From Anderseniella sp963787895 (GTDB taxonomy: Bacteria > Pseudomonadota > Alphaproteobacteria > Rhizobiales > Aestuariivirgaceae): a DNA stretch of 64,000 bases. Shown here piece by piece: positions 41,442 through 52,411 of this stretch (position 1 is its first letter; the number at the start of each line of letters is the position of its first letter). The position numbers and the translations under genes are program-made. A model generated the notes under the pieces. It ran no database searches and was not told where the DNA came from. It saw nothing but the letters and a program-made list of their open reading frames with translations. The stretch lies in assembly GCA_963787895.1 (NCBI GenBank), contig CAWBEX010000001.1, forward strand, positions 124,001 through 188,000, written 5' to 3'.

Positions 41442-42968
41442 CTAGTTTCCAAGAGCCACAGCAGCCGCCTTGATGGCAGCCGAGTGGGAAGCGAGTGCGG
41501 TTTCCACCGATGCGACGATGCCGTCTACCGATGCAGAGAACGCACTCATGATTGGTGACGGATAGACGCCAAAGAACAGCGTGGCTGCAGCGAGTGGCAC
41601 CAGCGTCAATGCCTCACGCGGCGTGATGTCGGTGATAGCTTTGAGGCTATCTTTCTGCACTACCCCGAACACCACCCGGCGGTACAGCCAGAGTGCATAT
41701 CCGGCTGACAGAATTACTCCGGTGGTTGCGAAAAACGCCACCCAGGTGTTTGCCTTGAAAGCGCCCGTGAGGGTGAGAAACTCGCCGACGAAACCGGACG
41801 TGCCGGGCAAACCCACATTGGCCATGGTGAACAGCAGAAAGATCGCCGCATAGGCCGGCATGCGGTTGACCAACCCGCCATAGGCTGCGATCTCACGAGT
41901 GTGAATGCGGTCATACACAACACCAACGCAAAGGAACAGCGCGCCGGATATGAAACCGTGGCTGATCATCTGGAACATGGCGCCGTCTATGCCCTGCTTG
42001 TTCAGCGAGAAGATACCCATGGTGACAAAACCCATATGTGCCACCGAGGAATAGGCAATCAGCTTTTTCATGTCTTCCTGCATCAGCGCAACCAGCGAGG
42101 TGTAGACGATGGCTACGACCGACAGCACGAACACCATTGGCGCAAACATTTCAGAAGCGACCGGGAACATCGGCAGCGAAAACCGCAGGAAGCCGTAACC
42201 ACCCATTTTCAGCAGGATGGCTGCCAGCACGACCGAGCCGGCCGTCGGCGCCTCGACGTGGGCATCCGGCAACCAGGTGTGTACCGGCCACATTGGCATC
42301 TTCACTGCAAAAGACGCGAAGAAGGCAAGCCATAGCCATGTCTGCATCTCGGCCGGGAATGACTTGCTCGACAGAATTTCAGCGATGTCGGTCGTGCCAG
42401 TGTAGGCGTACATCGCCATGATGGCGAGCAGCATCAATACCGAGCCCAACAAGGTGTAGAGGAAGAATTTAAAGCTGGCATACACGCGCCGGGCTCCACC
42501 CCAGATGCCGATAATGAGAAACATCGGGATCAGCCCTGCCTCGAAAAACAGATAGAAAAGCACCAGATCGAGCGCGCAGAACACGCCGATCATCAGGGTT
42601 TCCAGCACGAGGAAGGCGATCATGTATTCCTTGACGCGCTTGTTCACGCTCCAGCTGGCAATGATGCACAGCGGCATTATGGCGGTGGTGAGCAGGATGA
42701 ACGGCATGGAGATGCCATCAACGCCCAGATGATACGTCATCAGGCCGCCAAGCCAGGTCAGCTTGTCCTCAAGCTGGAAACCGGCTTGTGCAGGGTCAAA
42801 GCTGGACCAGGCCAGAATGGACAGCACAAACGTGATCACCGTCACAGAAAGCGCGGTAGCCCTGACATTGCGTCGCGCAACTTCGTCATCACCGCGTATT
42901 GCCAGGATGAACAGTGCACCAACCAACGGCAGAAACGTGATAGTTGATAGAATGTACCAGCCGGTCAT
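41442..42968 (-). CDS. nuoM: NADH-quinone oxidoreductase subunit M
   Basis: Antiporter-like proton-channel subunit of complex I, 508 residues. Family landmarks are FFEAGLIPMFLIIGIWGG (the key membrane Glu near residue 143), KMPMWPVHTWLPDAHVEAPTAGSV (about 224-247, broken as PVHTWLPDAHVEAPTAGSV) and SSVAHMGFVTMGIFS. Its ATG overlaps the nuoL stop codon by four bases; nuoN follows after nine bases. Confidence 0.97.
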   Translation of the reverse strand: MTGWYILSTITFLPLVGALFILAIRGDDEVARRNVRATALSVTVITFVLSILAWSSFDPAQAGFQLEDKLTWLGGLMTYHLGVDGISMPFILLTTAIMPLCIIASWSVNKRVKEYMIAFLVLETLMIGVFCALDLVLFYLFFEAGLIPMFLIIGIWGGARRVYASFKFFLYTLLGSVLMLLAIMAMYAYTGTTDIAEILSSKSFPAEMQTWLWLAFFASFAVKMPMWPVHTWLPDAHVEAPTAGSVVLAAILLKMGGYGFLRFSLPMFPVASEMFAPMVFVLSVVAIVYTSLVALMQEDMKKLIAYSSVAHMGFVTMGIFSLNKQGIDGAMFQMISHGFISGALFLCVGVVYDRIHTREIAAYGGLVNRMPAYAAIFLLFTMANVGLPGTSGFVGEFLTLTGAFKANTWVAFFATTGVILSAGYALWLYRRVVFGVVQKDSLKAITDITPREALTLVPLAAATLFFGVYPSPIMSAFSASVDGIVASVETALASHSAAIKAAAVALGN

Positions 42969-44965
42969 CCTGCTACTCCTGCAAACATGTACCAGGTGAT
43001 GAGGAAGGCAACCCCAAGCAGCATGGCGAAGGCATAGTGATAGACGAAGCCTGATTGCAGCCTGACGATACGGCCTGCCACATCCATGACGCGTGCTGAC
43101 ACGCCATCGGGGCCAAAGCCGTCAATTGCCCAACCATCCCCCTTCTTCCACAAGAAGCGGCCAAGCCACATGGCCGGGCGAACGAAGATGAGGTCATATA
43201 GCTCGTCGAAGTACCACTTGTTGAGCAGGAACCTGTAGACCGGCTCGTGCTGTGCCGCCAGGCGCTTCGGCAATTCGGGGTTTCTTATATAGAACAGCCA
43301 GGACACAGCAAAACCGACGACCATGGCTACGAACGGCGACCATACAACCCAGCCCGGCACATGGTGCATTTCGTCAATGATATTGTTTTCCGGCGAACGG
43401 TACAGCGATGTACCCCAGAACAGCGCTTCGTCATGACCGATGAAATGGCCCTTGAACAGAAGGCCAGCAAGCAGGGCACCTGCGGCAAGCAGATACAGAG
43501 GTATGAGCATGACCTGCGGGCTTTCATGCACGTGGTTCATTACGTCGCGGCTGGCGCGATGCTTGCCGTGGAAGGTCATGAAGATCAGCCGCCAGGAGTA
43601 GAATGAAGTAAAGCACGCCGCGATCACCAACAGTACAAACGCATAAGTCGCTGCGCCACCGTGAGCAGCAAAGGCGCTCTCGATGATTGCGTCCTTTGAG
43701 AAGTAACCTGCAGTGAACGGGAAGCCGGTCAAAGCCAGCGTGCCGATCAGCATCATGATCCAGGTCACCTTCAGATGCGGAGCAAGGCCGCCCATGTTGC
43801 GCATGTCCTGTTCATCAGACATGGCGTGGATTACCGAACCCGAACCAAGGAACAACAGCGCCTTGAAGAACGCATGCGTGAACAAGTGGAAGATGGCTAC
43901 TCCGTACGCACCAACACCGAGCGCGACGAACATGTAGCCCAGCTGCGAACAGGTGGAATAGGCGATGACACGCTTGATGTCGTTTTGCACCAGACCCACG
44001 GTCGCGGCGAAGAAGGCTGTAGTAGCGCCGATCACGGTGACAACCATGAGCGCGGTGTGCGACAGCTCGAACATGGGAGACATGCGGGCAACAAGGAACA
44101 CACCTGCGGTCACCATCGTGGCTGCGTGAATGAGTGCAGACACCGGCGTCGGACCTTCCATGGCGTCGGGCAGCCAGGTGTGCAACAGGAACTGGGCAGA
44201 TTTGCCCATCGCACCCATGAACAGCAGCAGGCAGATGACCGTCATCACGTCCCATTCCCACGACAGGAAGTGCATGGTCTTGCCGGCCTGCTCACCGGCA
44301 GCGGCGAAGATGGTGTCAAACTCGATGGAACCGAAGATGGCGAAGATCGCAAATATACCAAGCGCGAACCCGAAGTCACCGACACGGTTGACCACGAAAG
44401 CCTTGATGGCAGCGGCATTGGCAGAGGGTTTCTTGTACCAGAATCCAATGAGCAGGTACGACGCCAGGCCGACGCCTTCCCAGCCAAAGAACATCTGCAC
44501 CAGGTTGTCAGAGGTCACCAGCATCAGCATGGCAAAGGTAAACAGCGACAGATAGCTGAAAAACCGGGCCGGGTGCGGATCATGGCTCATGTAACCGATC
44601 GAGTAGACATGCACCAGCGAGGACACTGACGTGACCACGACCAGCATGACGGCAGTCAGTGTGTCAATGCGGAAAGCCCAGTCTGCAGCCATGCCGCCGG
44701 AGCGAATGAACTCCAGCACAGGCACCTTGTAGGAGTTCTCGCCGATTGCGACATCAAAGAACGCAATCCACGACAGCACAGCCGATGCCAGCAACAACAC
44801 GGTTGGCAATATCTGCGGCCACATCGGTCCGTGGTCATGGTGATCATGGTCGTCATGGGCTACAGCATGGTTCTGCGTTCCGCGCAGTAGCGTTGTACCC
44901 AACACTCCAGACACAATCGCACCCAGCAGTGGCAGAAACACAATGAGAAGGAAGATGGTGTTCAT
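42965..44965 (-). CDS. nuoL: NADH-quinone oxidoreductase subunit L
   Basis: Largest antiporter-like subunit, 666 residues, carrying the long lateral helix at the C-terminus. Visible are the His-rich loop HDDHDHHDHG at about 38-47, FFGWEGVGLASYLLIGFWY (about 158-176), SAQFLLHTWLPDAMEGPTPVS (the antiporter signature, about 256-276), and YSTCSQLGYMFVALG. The His-rich cytoplasmic or periplasmic loop is a common but variable feature. Overlaps nuoM by four bases. Confidence 0.97.
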   Translation of the reverse strand: MNTIFLLIVFLPLLGAIVSGVLGTTLLRGTQNHAVAHDDHDHHDHGPMWPQILPTVLLLASAVLSWIAFFDVAIGENSYKVPVLEFIRSGGMAADWAFRIDTLTAVMLVVVTSVSSLVHVYSIGYMSHDPHPARFFSYLSLFTFAMLMLVTSDNLVQMFFGWEGVGLASYLLIGFWYKKPSANAAAIKAFVVNRVGDFGFALGIFAIFAIFGSIEFDTIFAAAGEQAGKTMHFLSWEWDVMTVICLLLFMGAMGKSAQFLLHTWLPDAMEGPTPVSALIHAATMVTAGVFLVARMSPMFELSHTALMVVTVIGATTAFFAATVGLVQNDIKRVIAYSTCSQLGYMFVALGVGAYGVAIFHLFTHAFFKALLFLGSGSVIHAMSDEQDMRNMGGLAPHLKVTWIMMLIGTLALTGFPFTAGYFSKDAIIESAFAAHGGAATYAFVLLVIAACFTSFYSWRLIFMTFHGKHRASRDVMNHVHESPQVMLIPLYLLAAGALLAGLLFKGHFIGHDEALFWGTSLYRSPENNIIDEMHHVPGWVVWSPFVAMVVGFAVSWLFYIRNPELPKRLAAQHEPVYRFLLNKWYFDELYDLIFVRPAMWLGRFLWKKGDGWAIDGFGPDGVSARVMDVAGRIVRLQSGFVYHYAFAMLLGVAFLITWYMFAGVAG

Positions 44966-44980
44966 GGCAAATTGACCCCG

Positions 44981-45289
44981 TCAGCCCTTCATCATGTTGA
45001 TGTCTTCCACGGCAATGGAGCCGCGGTTGCGGAAATAGGTAACCAGGATGGCAAGTCCGATGGCGGCTTCACCAGCTGCAACGGTCAGCACCAGCAGCGC
45101 GAACACCTGCCCCACCATATCGGCAAGGAATGACGAGAACGCCACCAGGTTGATGTTCACAGACAGCAGCATGAGTTCAATCGACATCAGGATGATGATG
45201 ACGTTCTTGCGGTTCAGGAAGATGCCGAATATCCCGATCGTGAACAGGATGGCAGCTACCGTGAGATAATGTCCCAGTCCGATTTCCAT
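44981..45289 (-). CDS. nuoK: NADH-quinone oxidoreductase subunit K
   Basis: Small three-helix membrane subunit, 102 residues from ATG 45289 (MEIGLGHYL). The proton-path glutamates are in MSIELMLLSVN and VAAGEAAIGLAI. The frame remains open upstream to 45331, but that part lies over nuoJ. It follows nuoJ by four bases. Confidence 0.96.
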   Translation of the reverse strand: MEIGLGHYLTVAAILFTIGIFGIFLNRKNVIIILMSIELMLLSVNINLVAFSSFLADMVGQVFALLVLTVAAGEAAIGLAILVTYFRNRGSIAVEDINMMKG

Positions 45290-45293
45290 GGTG

Positions 45294-45908
45294 TCAGATC
45301 CCCTGCCCCGGTTTGACCTTGCGCACTTCAATGGCGGTTGCAGGCCCGCGCGCCACCTGGTCTGAAATGTTCTGGCGCTTGACGCCGGGCTTGTGGCGCA
45401 GCGTGAGCACGATGGCCCCGATCATTGCAACCAGAAGCACCAGCCCTGCGGCCTGGAAGAAGTAGATATAACGGGTATACATAAGCTGGCCGAGGGCCTC
45501 GGTATTGGTTGTCACATCCATCGGCGGGCGTGGCGCGGCCAAAGCACCTGCTGCTTCCGGCGAGAATGCCCATACGCCAAGAACCAGCGCCAGTTCTGTA
45601 AACAGTATCAACCCCACTACCATGCCGAATGGTGCGTACTGCAGCATTCCCTCACGCAGCTCTGCGAAGTCGATGTCCAGCATCATGACCACGAAAAGGA
45701 ACAACACGGCCACCGCGCCGACATAGACAACGACCAGAATCATTGCCAGGAACTCGGCGCCAAGCAGGATGAACAGACCGGACGCGTTGAAGAACGTCAA
45801 TATCAGGAACAACACCGAATGGACGGGGTTGCGTGATGCAATCACCATCACCGCCGATGCAATGGCAACGGCAGCAAAAAGATAGAAAAACGCGGCAGTT
45901 ACTGCCAT
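45294..45908 (-). CDS. nuoJ: NADH-quinone oxidoreductase subunit J
   Basis: Membrane subunit of complex I with five helices, 204 residues. The conserved region LVVVYVGAVAVLFLFVVMML (about 58-77) with its helix-breaking YVGA is the pi-bulge part of TM3. SRNPVHSVLFLIL lies near the start. The C-terminal tail is basic and soluble. It sits 42 bases after nuoI. Confidence 0.96.
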   Translation of the reverse strand: MAVTAAFFYLFAAVAIASAVMVIASRNPVHSVLFLILTFFNASGLFILLGAEFLAMILVVVYVGAVAVLFLFVVMMLDIDFAELREGMLQYAPFGMVVGLILFTELALVLGVWAFSPEAAGALAAPRPPMDVTTNTEALGQLMYTRYIYFFQAAGLVLLVAMIGAIVLTLRHKPGVKRQNISDQVARGPATAIEVRKVKPGQGI

Positions 45909-45950
45909 TTCTTTATCCCCTGTCCAACTCTTTCAAGCCCTGTCCGCCAA

Positions 45951-46439
45951 TTAGCGGTAAGGCGCATCCATGGCGATGTTCGCCGCGATTTCACGTTCCC
46001 ACCTGTCTCCGTTCGCCAGCAGCTTGTCCTTGTTGAACAACAGCTCTTCGCGTGTCTCGGTGGCAAATTCAAAGTTCGGTCCTTCCACAATGGCATCGAC
46101 CGGGCAGGCCTCCTGGCAAAAGCCGCAATAAATGCACTTCACCATGTCAATGTCGTAGCGGGTAGTGCGGCGCGTTCCGTCATTGCGGCGCGGTCCGGCC
46201 TCGATGGTTATGGCTTGTGCCGGGCAGATTGCCTCGCACAACTTGCATGCAATGCAGCGTTCTTCACCGTTGGGATAACGCCGCAACGCGTGTTCACCGC
46301 GAAAACGCGGCGAAACAGGACCCTTTTCAAACGGGTAGTTCACTGTTGCCTTAGGCGCAAAAAAGTACCGCATCGACATGAAGAAGGCGTCGATGAACTC
46401 TTTCAGAAACAGCGATTTCGCGGCTTGAGCAAGTCTCAT
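45951..46439 (-). CDS. nuoI: NADH-quinone oxidoreductase subunit I
   Basis: Peripheral arm protein with two 4Fe-4S clusters (N6a, N6b). 162 residues from ATG 46439, which overlaps the nuoH stop codon. Ligands are Cys62, Cys65, Cys68 and Cys72 (RCIACKLCEAICP) and Cys102, Cys105, Cys108 and Cys112 (KCIYCGFCQEACP). The preceding amphipathic N-terminal helix (FFMSMRYFF) contacts the membrane. Frame open further upstream over nuoH is ignored. Confidence 0.97.
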   Translation of the reverse strand: MRLAQAAKSLFLKEFIDAFFMSMRYFFAPKATVNYPFEKGPVSPRFRGEHALRRYPNGEERCIACKLCEAICPAQAITIEAGPRRNDGTRRTTRYDIDMVKCIYCGFCQEACPVDAIVEGPNFEFATETREELLFNKDKLLANGDRWEREIAANIAMDAPYR

Positions 46440-47470
46440 GGGGCAAGTCCAAATGCAGTTATGACGCCTGCGGTGATGACTACCCAGGCAAGGGAAATCG
46501 GCAAGAACACTTTCCAGCCAAGGCGCATCAATTGGTCGTACCGATAGCGCGGCACGAACGCCTTTACCATGGCAAACATGAAGAACACGAAGAATGTCTT
46601 GGCCATGAACCAGAGTACGCCAGGCACCCAGGTAAACGGCGGGAAGTCCAGCGGCGGCAGCCACCCACCCAGAAACAGGATGGTAGTCATGGCGCACATC
46701 AGGGTGATCGACACATACTCACCCAGCATGAACAACATGTATGGCGTTGAAGAGTATTCAACCATGAAGCCGGCGACCAGTTCGGATTCAGCCTCCGGCA
46801 AGTCAAACGGCGGGCGGTTTGTTTCAGCCAGCGCTGAGATGAAGAATACCACAAACATCGGCAACAACGGCAACCAGTACCAGTCGAGGAACGAACCCGG
46901 CAGGCCGATTGCCGTGCCGATACCGGTAGACTGGCTTTCGACGATGCCAGTGAGGTTCAGCGTTCCCGCGCACATCAGTACAGTAATGATGACGAAACCG
47001 ATGGAGACTTCGTAGGACACCATTTGCGCAGCAGAGCGCAGTGCGCCAAGGAAAGGATATTTGGAGTTCGAAGCCCACCCGCCCATGATCACGCCATAAA
47101 CACCCAGCGACGAAATGGCGAACAGGAACAAGATTCCGACATTGATGTCTGCAACGACCCAGCCAGCGTTGACCGGAACCACTACCCATGCGGTGAGTGC
47201 CAAGATACACGTCACCAGCGGTGCGATCAGGAAGACGCCCTTGTTGGCGCCATCAGGAATTACAACTTCCTTGAACACGAACTTGAGCATGTCCGCGAAG
47301 GACTGGAACAGGCCCCACGGCCCGACCACATTGGGGCCGCGGCGCATCTGCACAGCAGCCCAGATCTTGCGGTCAGCGTAAACCAGATAGGCAACGATAA
47401 TCAGCACCGACACCAGAAGCGCCAATGACTGAATGGCTATGAAGCCTATGGTCAGCAAAAGTTCGTTCAT
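46436..47470 (-). CDS. nuoH: NADH-quinone oxidoreductase subunit H
   Basis: Membrane subunit that forms the quinone chamber floor, 344 residues from ATG 47470. Typical motifs: DRKIWAAVQMRRGPNVVGPWGLFQ (about 33-56, broken as MRRGPNVVGPWGLFQ), the quinone-side loop ETNRPPFDLPEAESELVAGF and the EYSS motif following it, and YDQLMRLGWK near the C-terminus. It follows nuoG by ten bases. Confidence 0.97.
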   Translation of the reverse strand: MNELLLTIGFIAIQSLALLVSVLIIVAYLVYADRKIWAAVQMRRGPNVVGPWGLFQSFADMLKFVFKEVVIPDGANKGVFLIAPLVTCILALTAWVVVPVNAGWVVADINVGILFLFAISSLGVYGVIMGGWASNSKYPFLGALRSAAQMVSYEVSIGFVIITVLMCAGTLNLTGIVESQSTGIGTAIGLPGSFLDWYWLPLLPMFVVFFISALAETNRPPFDLPEAESELVAGFMVEYSSTPYMLFMLGEYVSITLMCAMTTILFLGGWLPPLDFPPFTWVPGVLWFMAKTFFVFFMFAMVKAFVPRYRYDQLMRLGWKVFLPISLAWVVITAGVITAFGLAP

Positions 47471-47480
47471 GGTTTCGCCC

Positions 47481-49559
<2,079 letters not shown>

Positions 49560-49574
49560 TGCCTTCTCAACCCT

Positions 49575-50030
49575 TCATGCGCAGCGCCGGGCTTGCCAGC
49601 GCTCCGTGTCAATTACCTCTGCCCAACCGAACGCCTGTTCGCCGGGGCCACTGTCCTGCAAGAGATTCAACCGTTCTTCCGCTTCCTGCACGCTCGGTGT
49701 GTGGCCTTCCGGCACCCACCACATGACCAGATGATGGCCCTTCGAAAGGTCCACCCATTCTTCACGGCGCTTGTAAAACTGAACGTGAACCGTATTGAAA
49801 ACGAACTCTTCCAGATGCTTCACAGATTGCCAGACCGACAGATTTAACGCAAAATCATCGCCCAGTCGCATGTCGGTCGCATTGTTGCTGTCATCTTTCA
49901 GCCGCCAGACAAAACCTGCACTGCGTTCCGCAACAGCGTTCACCCGGTCAAGATTGTCCATGAACTCCGCCATGCGCGGGTCATCGGTCGGGTAGCGAAA
50001 CTTTGCAATGTTCAACTGGGCAAGGTGCAT
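49575..50030 (-). CDS. DUF3291 domain protein inserted in the nuo operon
   Basis: 151 residues of the DUF3291 family, a dimeric alpha-beta-barrel related to antibiotic-biosynthesis monooxygenase folds. Visible: HLAQLNIAKFRYP at the N-terminus, AERSAGFVWRLKDD, and the FALNLSVWQSVKHLEEFVFNTVH segment (broken as LSVWQSVKHLEEFVF), then HLVMWWVPEGHTPS near 105. No known reaction. It lies between nuoF (8 bases) and nuoG (15 bases), where most genomes have nothing. It has its own ATG and is on the same strand, so it must be in the nuo transcript. Confidence 0.88.
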   Translation of the reverse strand: MHLAQLNIAKFRYPTDDPRMAEFMDNLDRVNAVAERSAGFVWRLKDDSNNATDMRLGDDFALNLSVWQSVKHLEEFVFNTVHVQFYKRREEWVDLSKGHHLVMWWVPEGHTPSVQEAEERLNLLQDSGPGEQAFGWAEVIDTERWQARRCA

Positions 50031-50038
50031 GGGTCCGG

Positions 50039-51346
50039 TTACTCCGCCGCCACGCGCGTTACAGCGCCGTCCGGGTCGGGTCGTGCCGAAAACTCATCGA
50101 TGCGTGCTTCGATCTCGTGGCGGAAATGGGTGATCAGGCCCTGCACCGGCCATGCGGCAGCGTCACCCAGCGCACAGATGGTATGGCCTTCTATCTGCTT
50201 GGAGACATCCAGCAACATGTCGATTTCGCGCTTTTCAGCACGGCCTTCAACCATGCGGGTCAATACGCGCCACATCCAGCCGGTGCCTTCGCGGCACGGG
50301 GTGCACTGGCCGCAACTCTCATGCTTGTAGAAGTAGGCCAGCCGGGCAATCGCCTTGATCATGTCAGTGGATTTATCCATCACAATGACGGCGGCGGTTC
50401 CGAGGCCCGACTTCAGTGCGCCGAGATTGTCGAAACACATCGGGCAATCGATGATCTGTTCAGCCGGCACGCAGCGCACCGATGAACCGCCAGGGATAAC
50501 CGCCTTGAGATTATTCCATCCGCCGCGCACGCCGCCGCAGTGGCGATCAATCAACTCGCGAAACGGGATACCCATCGCCTCTTCCACGGTGCACGGCTTG
50601 TTTACGTGACCTGAAATGCAGAACAGCTTTGTGCCAACGTTGTTGGGCAGACCGATACCAGCAAACCATTCTGGTCCGCGGCGCAGGATGGTGGGCACAA
50701 CGGCAATCGATTCCACATTGTTGACCGTGGTCGGCGCGCCATACAAACCCACATTGGCGGGGAATGGCGGCTTCATGCGCGGCTGACCCTTCTTGCCCTC
50801 AAGGCTTTCGAGAAGAGCCGTTTCCTCACCGCAGATATAGGCGCCAGCGCCGTGATGTACGTAGAGATCGAAATCCCAACCGTGCTTGTTGTTCTTGCCG
50901 ATCAGCTTTGCGTCGTACGCTTCATCAATGGCGCGTTGCAGCGCCTCACGCTCGCGGATGAATTCGCCGCGCACATAGATGTAGCCGGTGTTTGAGCCCA
51001 TGGCGAAACCGGCAATCAGGCAGCCTTCGACCAGCGTGTGCGGATCGTGACGCATGATTTCGCGGTCCTTGCAGGTGCCGGGTTCAGACTCGTCCGCATT
51101 GACGACGAGATAATGCGGACGCCCGTCAGACACCTTCGGCATGAATGACCACTTGAGACCAGTCGGGAACCCTGCCCCGCCGCGCCCGCGCAAGCCAGAT
51201 GCCTTGACCTTGTTGATCACGCCATCCCTGCCGAGCTCGATCATGGCTTTGGTGCCATCCCACGCGCCACGCTTCATGGCGCCCTTCAGGCCCACATCAT
51301 GCTGGCCGTAAAGGTTGGTAAATATGCGGTCTTTGTCTTGCAGCAT
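50039..51346 (-). CDS. nuoF: NADH-quinone oxidoreductase subunit F
   Basis: NADH-oxidising subunit with FMN and the N3 4Fe-4S cluster, 435 residues. NADH/FMN loops: GRGGAGFPTGLKWSFMP (about 54-70) and AGAYICGEETALLESLEGK (about 166-184). The cluster cysteines are in ESCGQCTPCREG with a fourth at about residue 400 (HTICALGDAAAWP). The C-terminal extension after that is short. Confidence 0.97.
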   Translation of the reverse strand: MLQDKDRIFTNLYGQHDVGLKGAMKRGAWDGTKAMIELGRDGVINKVKASGLRGRGGAGFPTGLKWSFMPKVSDGRPHYLVVNADESEPGTCKDREIMRHDPHTLVEGCLIAGFAMGSNTGYIYVRGEFIREREALQRAIDEAYDAKLIGKNNKHGWDFDLYVHHGAGAYICGEETALLESLEGKKGQPRMKPPFPANVGLYGAPTTVNNVESIAVVPTILRRGPEWFAGIGLPNNVGTKLFCISGHVNKPCTVEEAMGIPFRELIDRHCGGVRGGWNNLKAVIPGGSSVRCVPAEQIIDCPMCFDNLGALKSGLGTAAVIVMDKSTDMIKAIARLAYFYKHESCGQCTPCREGTGWMWRVLTRMVEGRAEKREIDMLLDVSKQIEGHTICALGDAAAWPVQGLITHFRHEIEARIDEFSARPDPDGAVTRVAAE

Positions 51347-51352
51347 GGTGTC

Positions 51353-52411
51353 CTACCTCGGCTTCTTGCCGAATACCCTTATGTATTCAGCTTCGCCGCC
51401 CTTGGCCAAAGCCTTGGCTTGTTTGACCCAGTCATCGCGCTCGATGCGGCCCTTGAACGACAGTTCATCGTCCACAATGGCAATGTCCTTTTTCGTCCAT
51501 TTGGCGATTTGCGCAAAATGCCAGAAGCCAAGCTTGTTGAGTGTGCCTTCCAGTTTTGGCCCGACGCCGGAAATCAGTTTCAAGTCGTCCGCCTTGCCCT
51601 TTGGCTTGGCAAGGCGCTCAGGGCCAGTCTTCTTCGGCGCAGGCTTCGCGACGGCGGCTTTTTTGGCCGGAGCAGGCTTGGCGGCCTTCTTTGCTGGTGC
51701 CTTGGCTGCCACAGGTTTTACCGCAGCTTTCCTGACAGCCGCTGGTTTTGCCTTCGCTGCAGCTTTGCTCCTGGCTGCCGGCTTACTTTTCACGGCAACC
51801 GCCACATCACCGGTCAAAGATGTCAATCCGCCTTCGGGTCCAGACATCACGCGCTCAACCTGCGGGCCGGGCTTGATCTTCTGACCCTTGGCAATCTTGT
51901 CGAGAATTGCCTCAAGGCTTTCAGGTGTCAGGTCTTCGTAGGTGTCGGAGAAAATCTGGATCATCGGCGCGTTCACGCAAGCACCAAGGCACTCCACCTC
52001 TTCCCATGAAAAATCACCATCTGCAGACAATTCATGCTGGCCTTCGGCAATCTTGCGCTTGCAGACTTTCATCAGGTCTTCTGAGCCGCGCAACATGCAC
52101 GGCGTCGTGCCGCACACCTGAACGTGAGCCTTCTTGCCGACAGGGGCCAGCTGGAACATGGTGTAGAATGTCGCGACTTCGTAGACGCGGATAAACGGCA
52201 TATCCAGCATGCGGCCCACTTCTTCCATGGCAGCGCGAGATACCCAGCCGTCATGCTGTTCCTGCGCGCGCCACAGGATCGGGATCACCGCCGAGGCCTG
52301 CTTGCCTTTGGGATACTTCTTGAGCTGCTCCTTGGCCCATTTCAGGTTCGCAGGCGTAAACGCGAACGACTTGGGCTGGACGGCCTCATCTGCTAATCTG
52401 CGAACGCTCAC
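51353..52411 (-). CDS. nuoE: NADH-quinone oxidoreductase subunit E with long C-terminal extension
   Basis: Carries the 2Fe-2S cluster N1a. 352 residues, against about 160-240 for ordinary NuoE. The core (1-195) has all ligands: Cys100, Cys105, Cys141 and Cys145 (VCGTTPC and ECLGACVNAP). From about 205 to 270 follows a low-complexity Ala/Lys/Pro linker, then a helix-hairpin-helix-like domain at about 275-335 (LKLISGVGPKLEGTLNKLG with WHFAQIAKW). Such extensions are known in Hyphomicrobiales NuoE. The start is a GTG overlapping the nuoD stop codon; GTG starts with TGA overlap recur in this operon (birA). Confidence 0.95.
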   Translation of the reverse strand: MSVRRLADEAVQPKSFAFTPANLKWAKEQLKKYPKGKQASAVIPILWRAQEQHDGWVSRAAMEEVGRMLDMPFIRVYEVATFYTMFQLAPVGKKAHVQVCGTTPCMLRGSEDLMKVCKRKIAEGQHELSADGDFSWEEVECLGACVNAPMIQIFSDTYEDLTPESLEAILDKIAKGQKIKPGPQVERVMSGPEGGLTSLTGDVAVAVKSKPAARSKAAAKAKPAAVRKAAVKPVAAKAPAKKAAKPAPAKKAAVAKPAPKKTGPERLAKPKGKADDLKLISGVGPKLEGTLNKLGFWHFAQIAKWTKKDIAIVDDELSFKGRIERDDWVKQAKALAKGGEAEYIRVFGKKPR

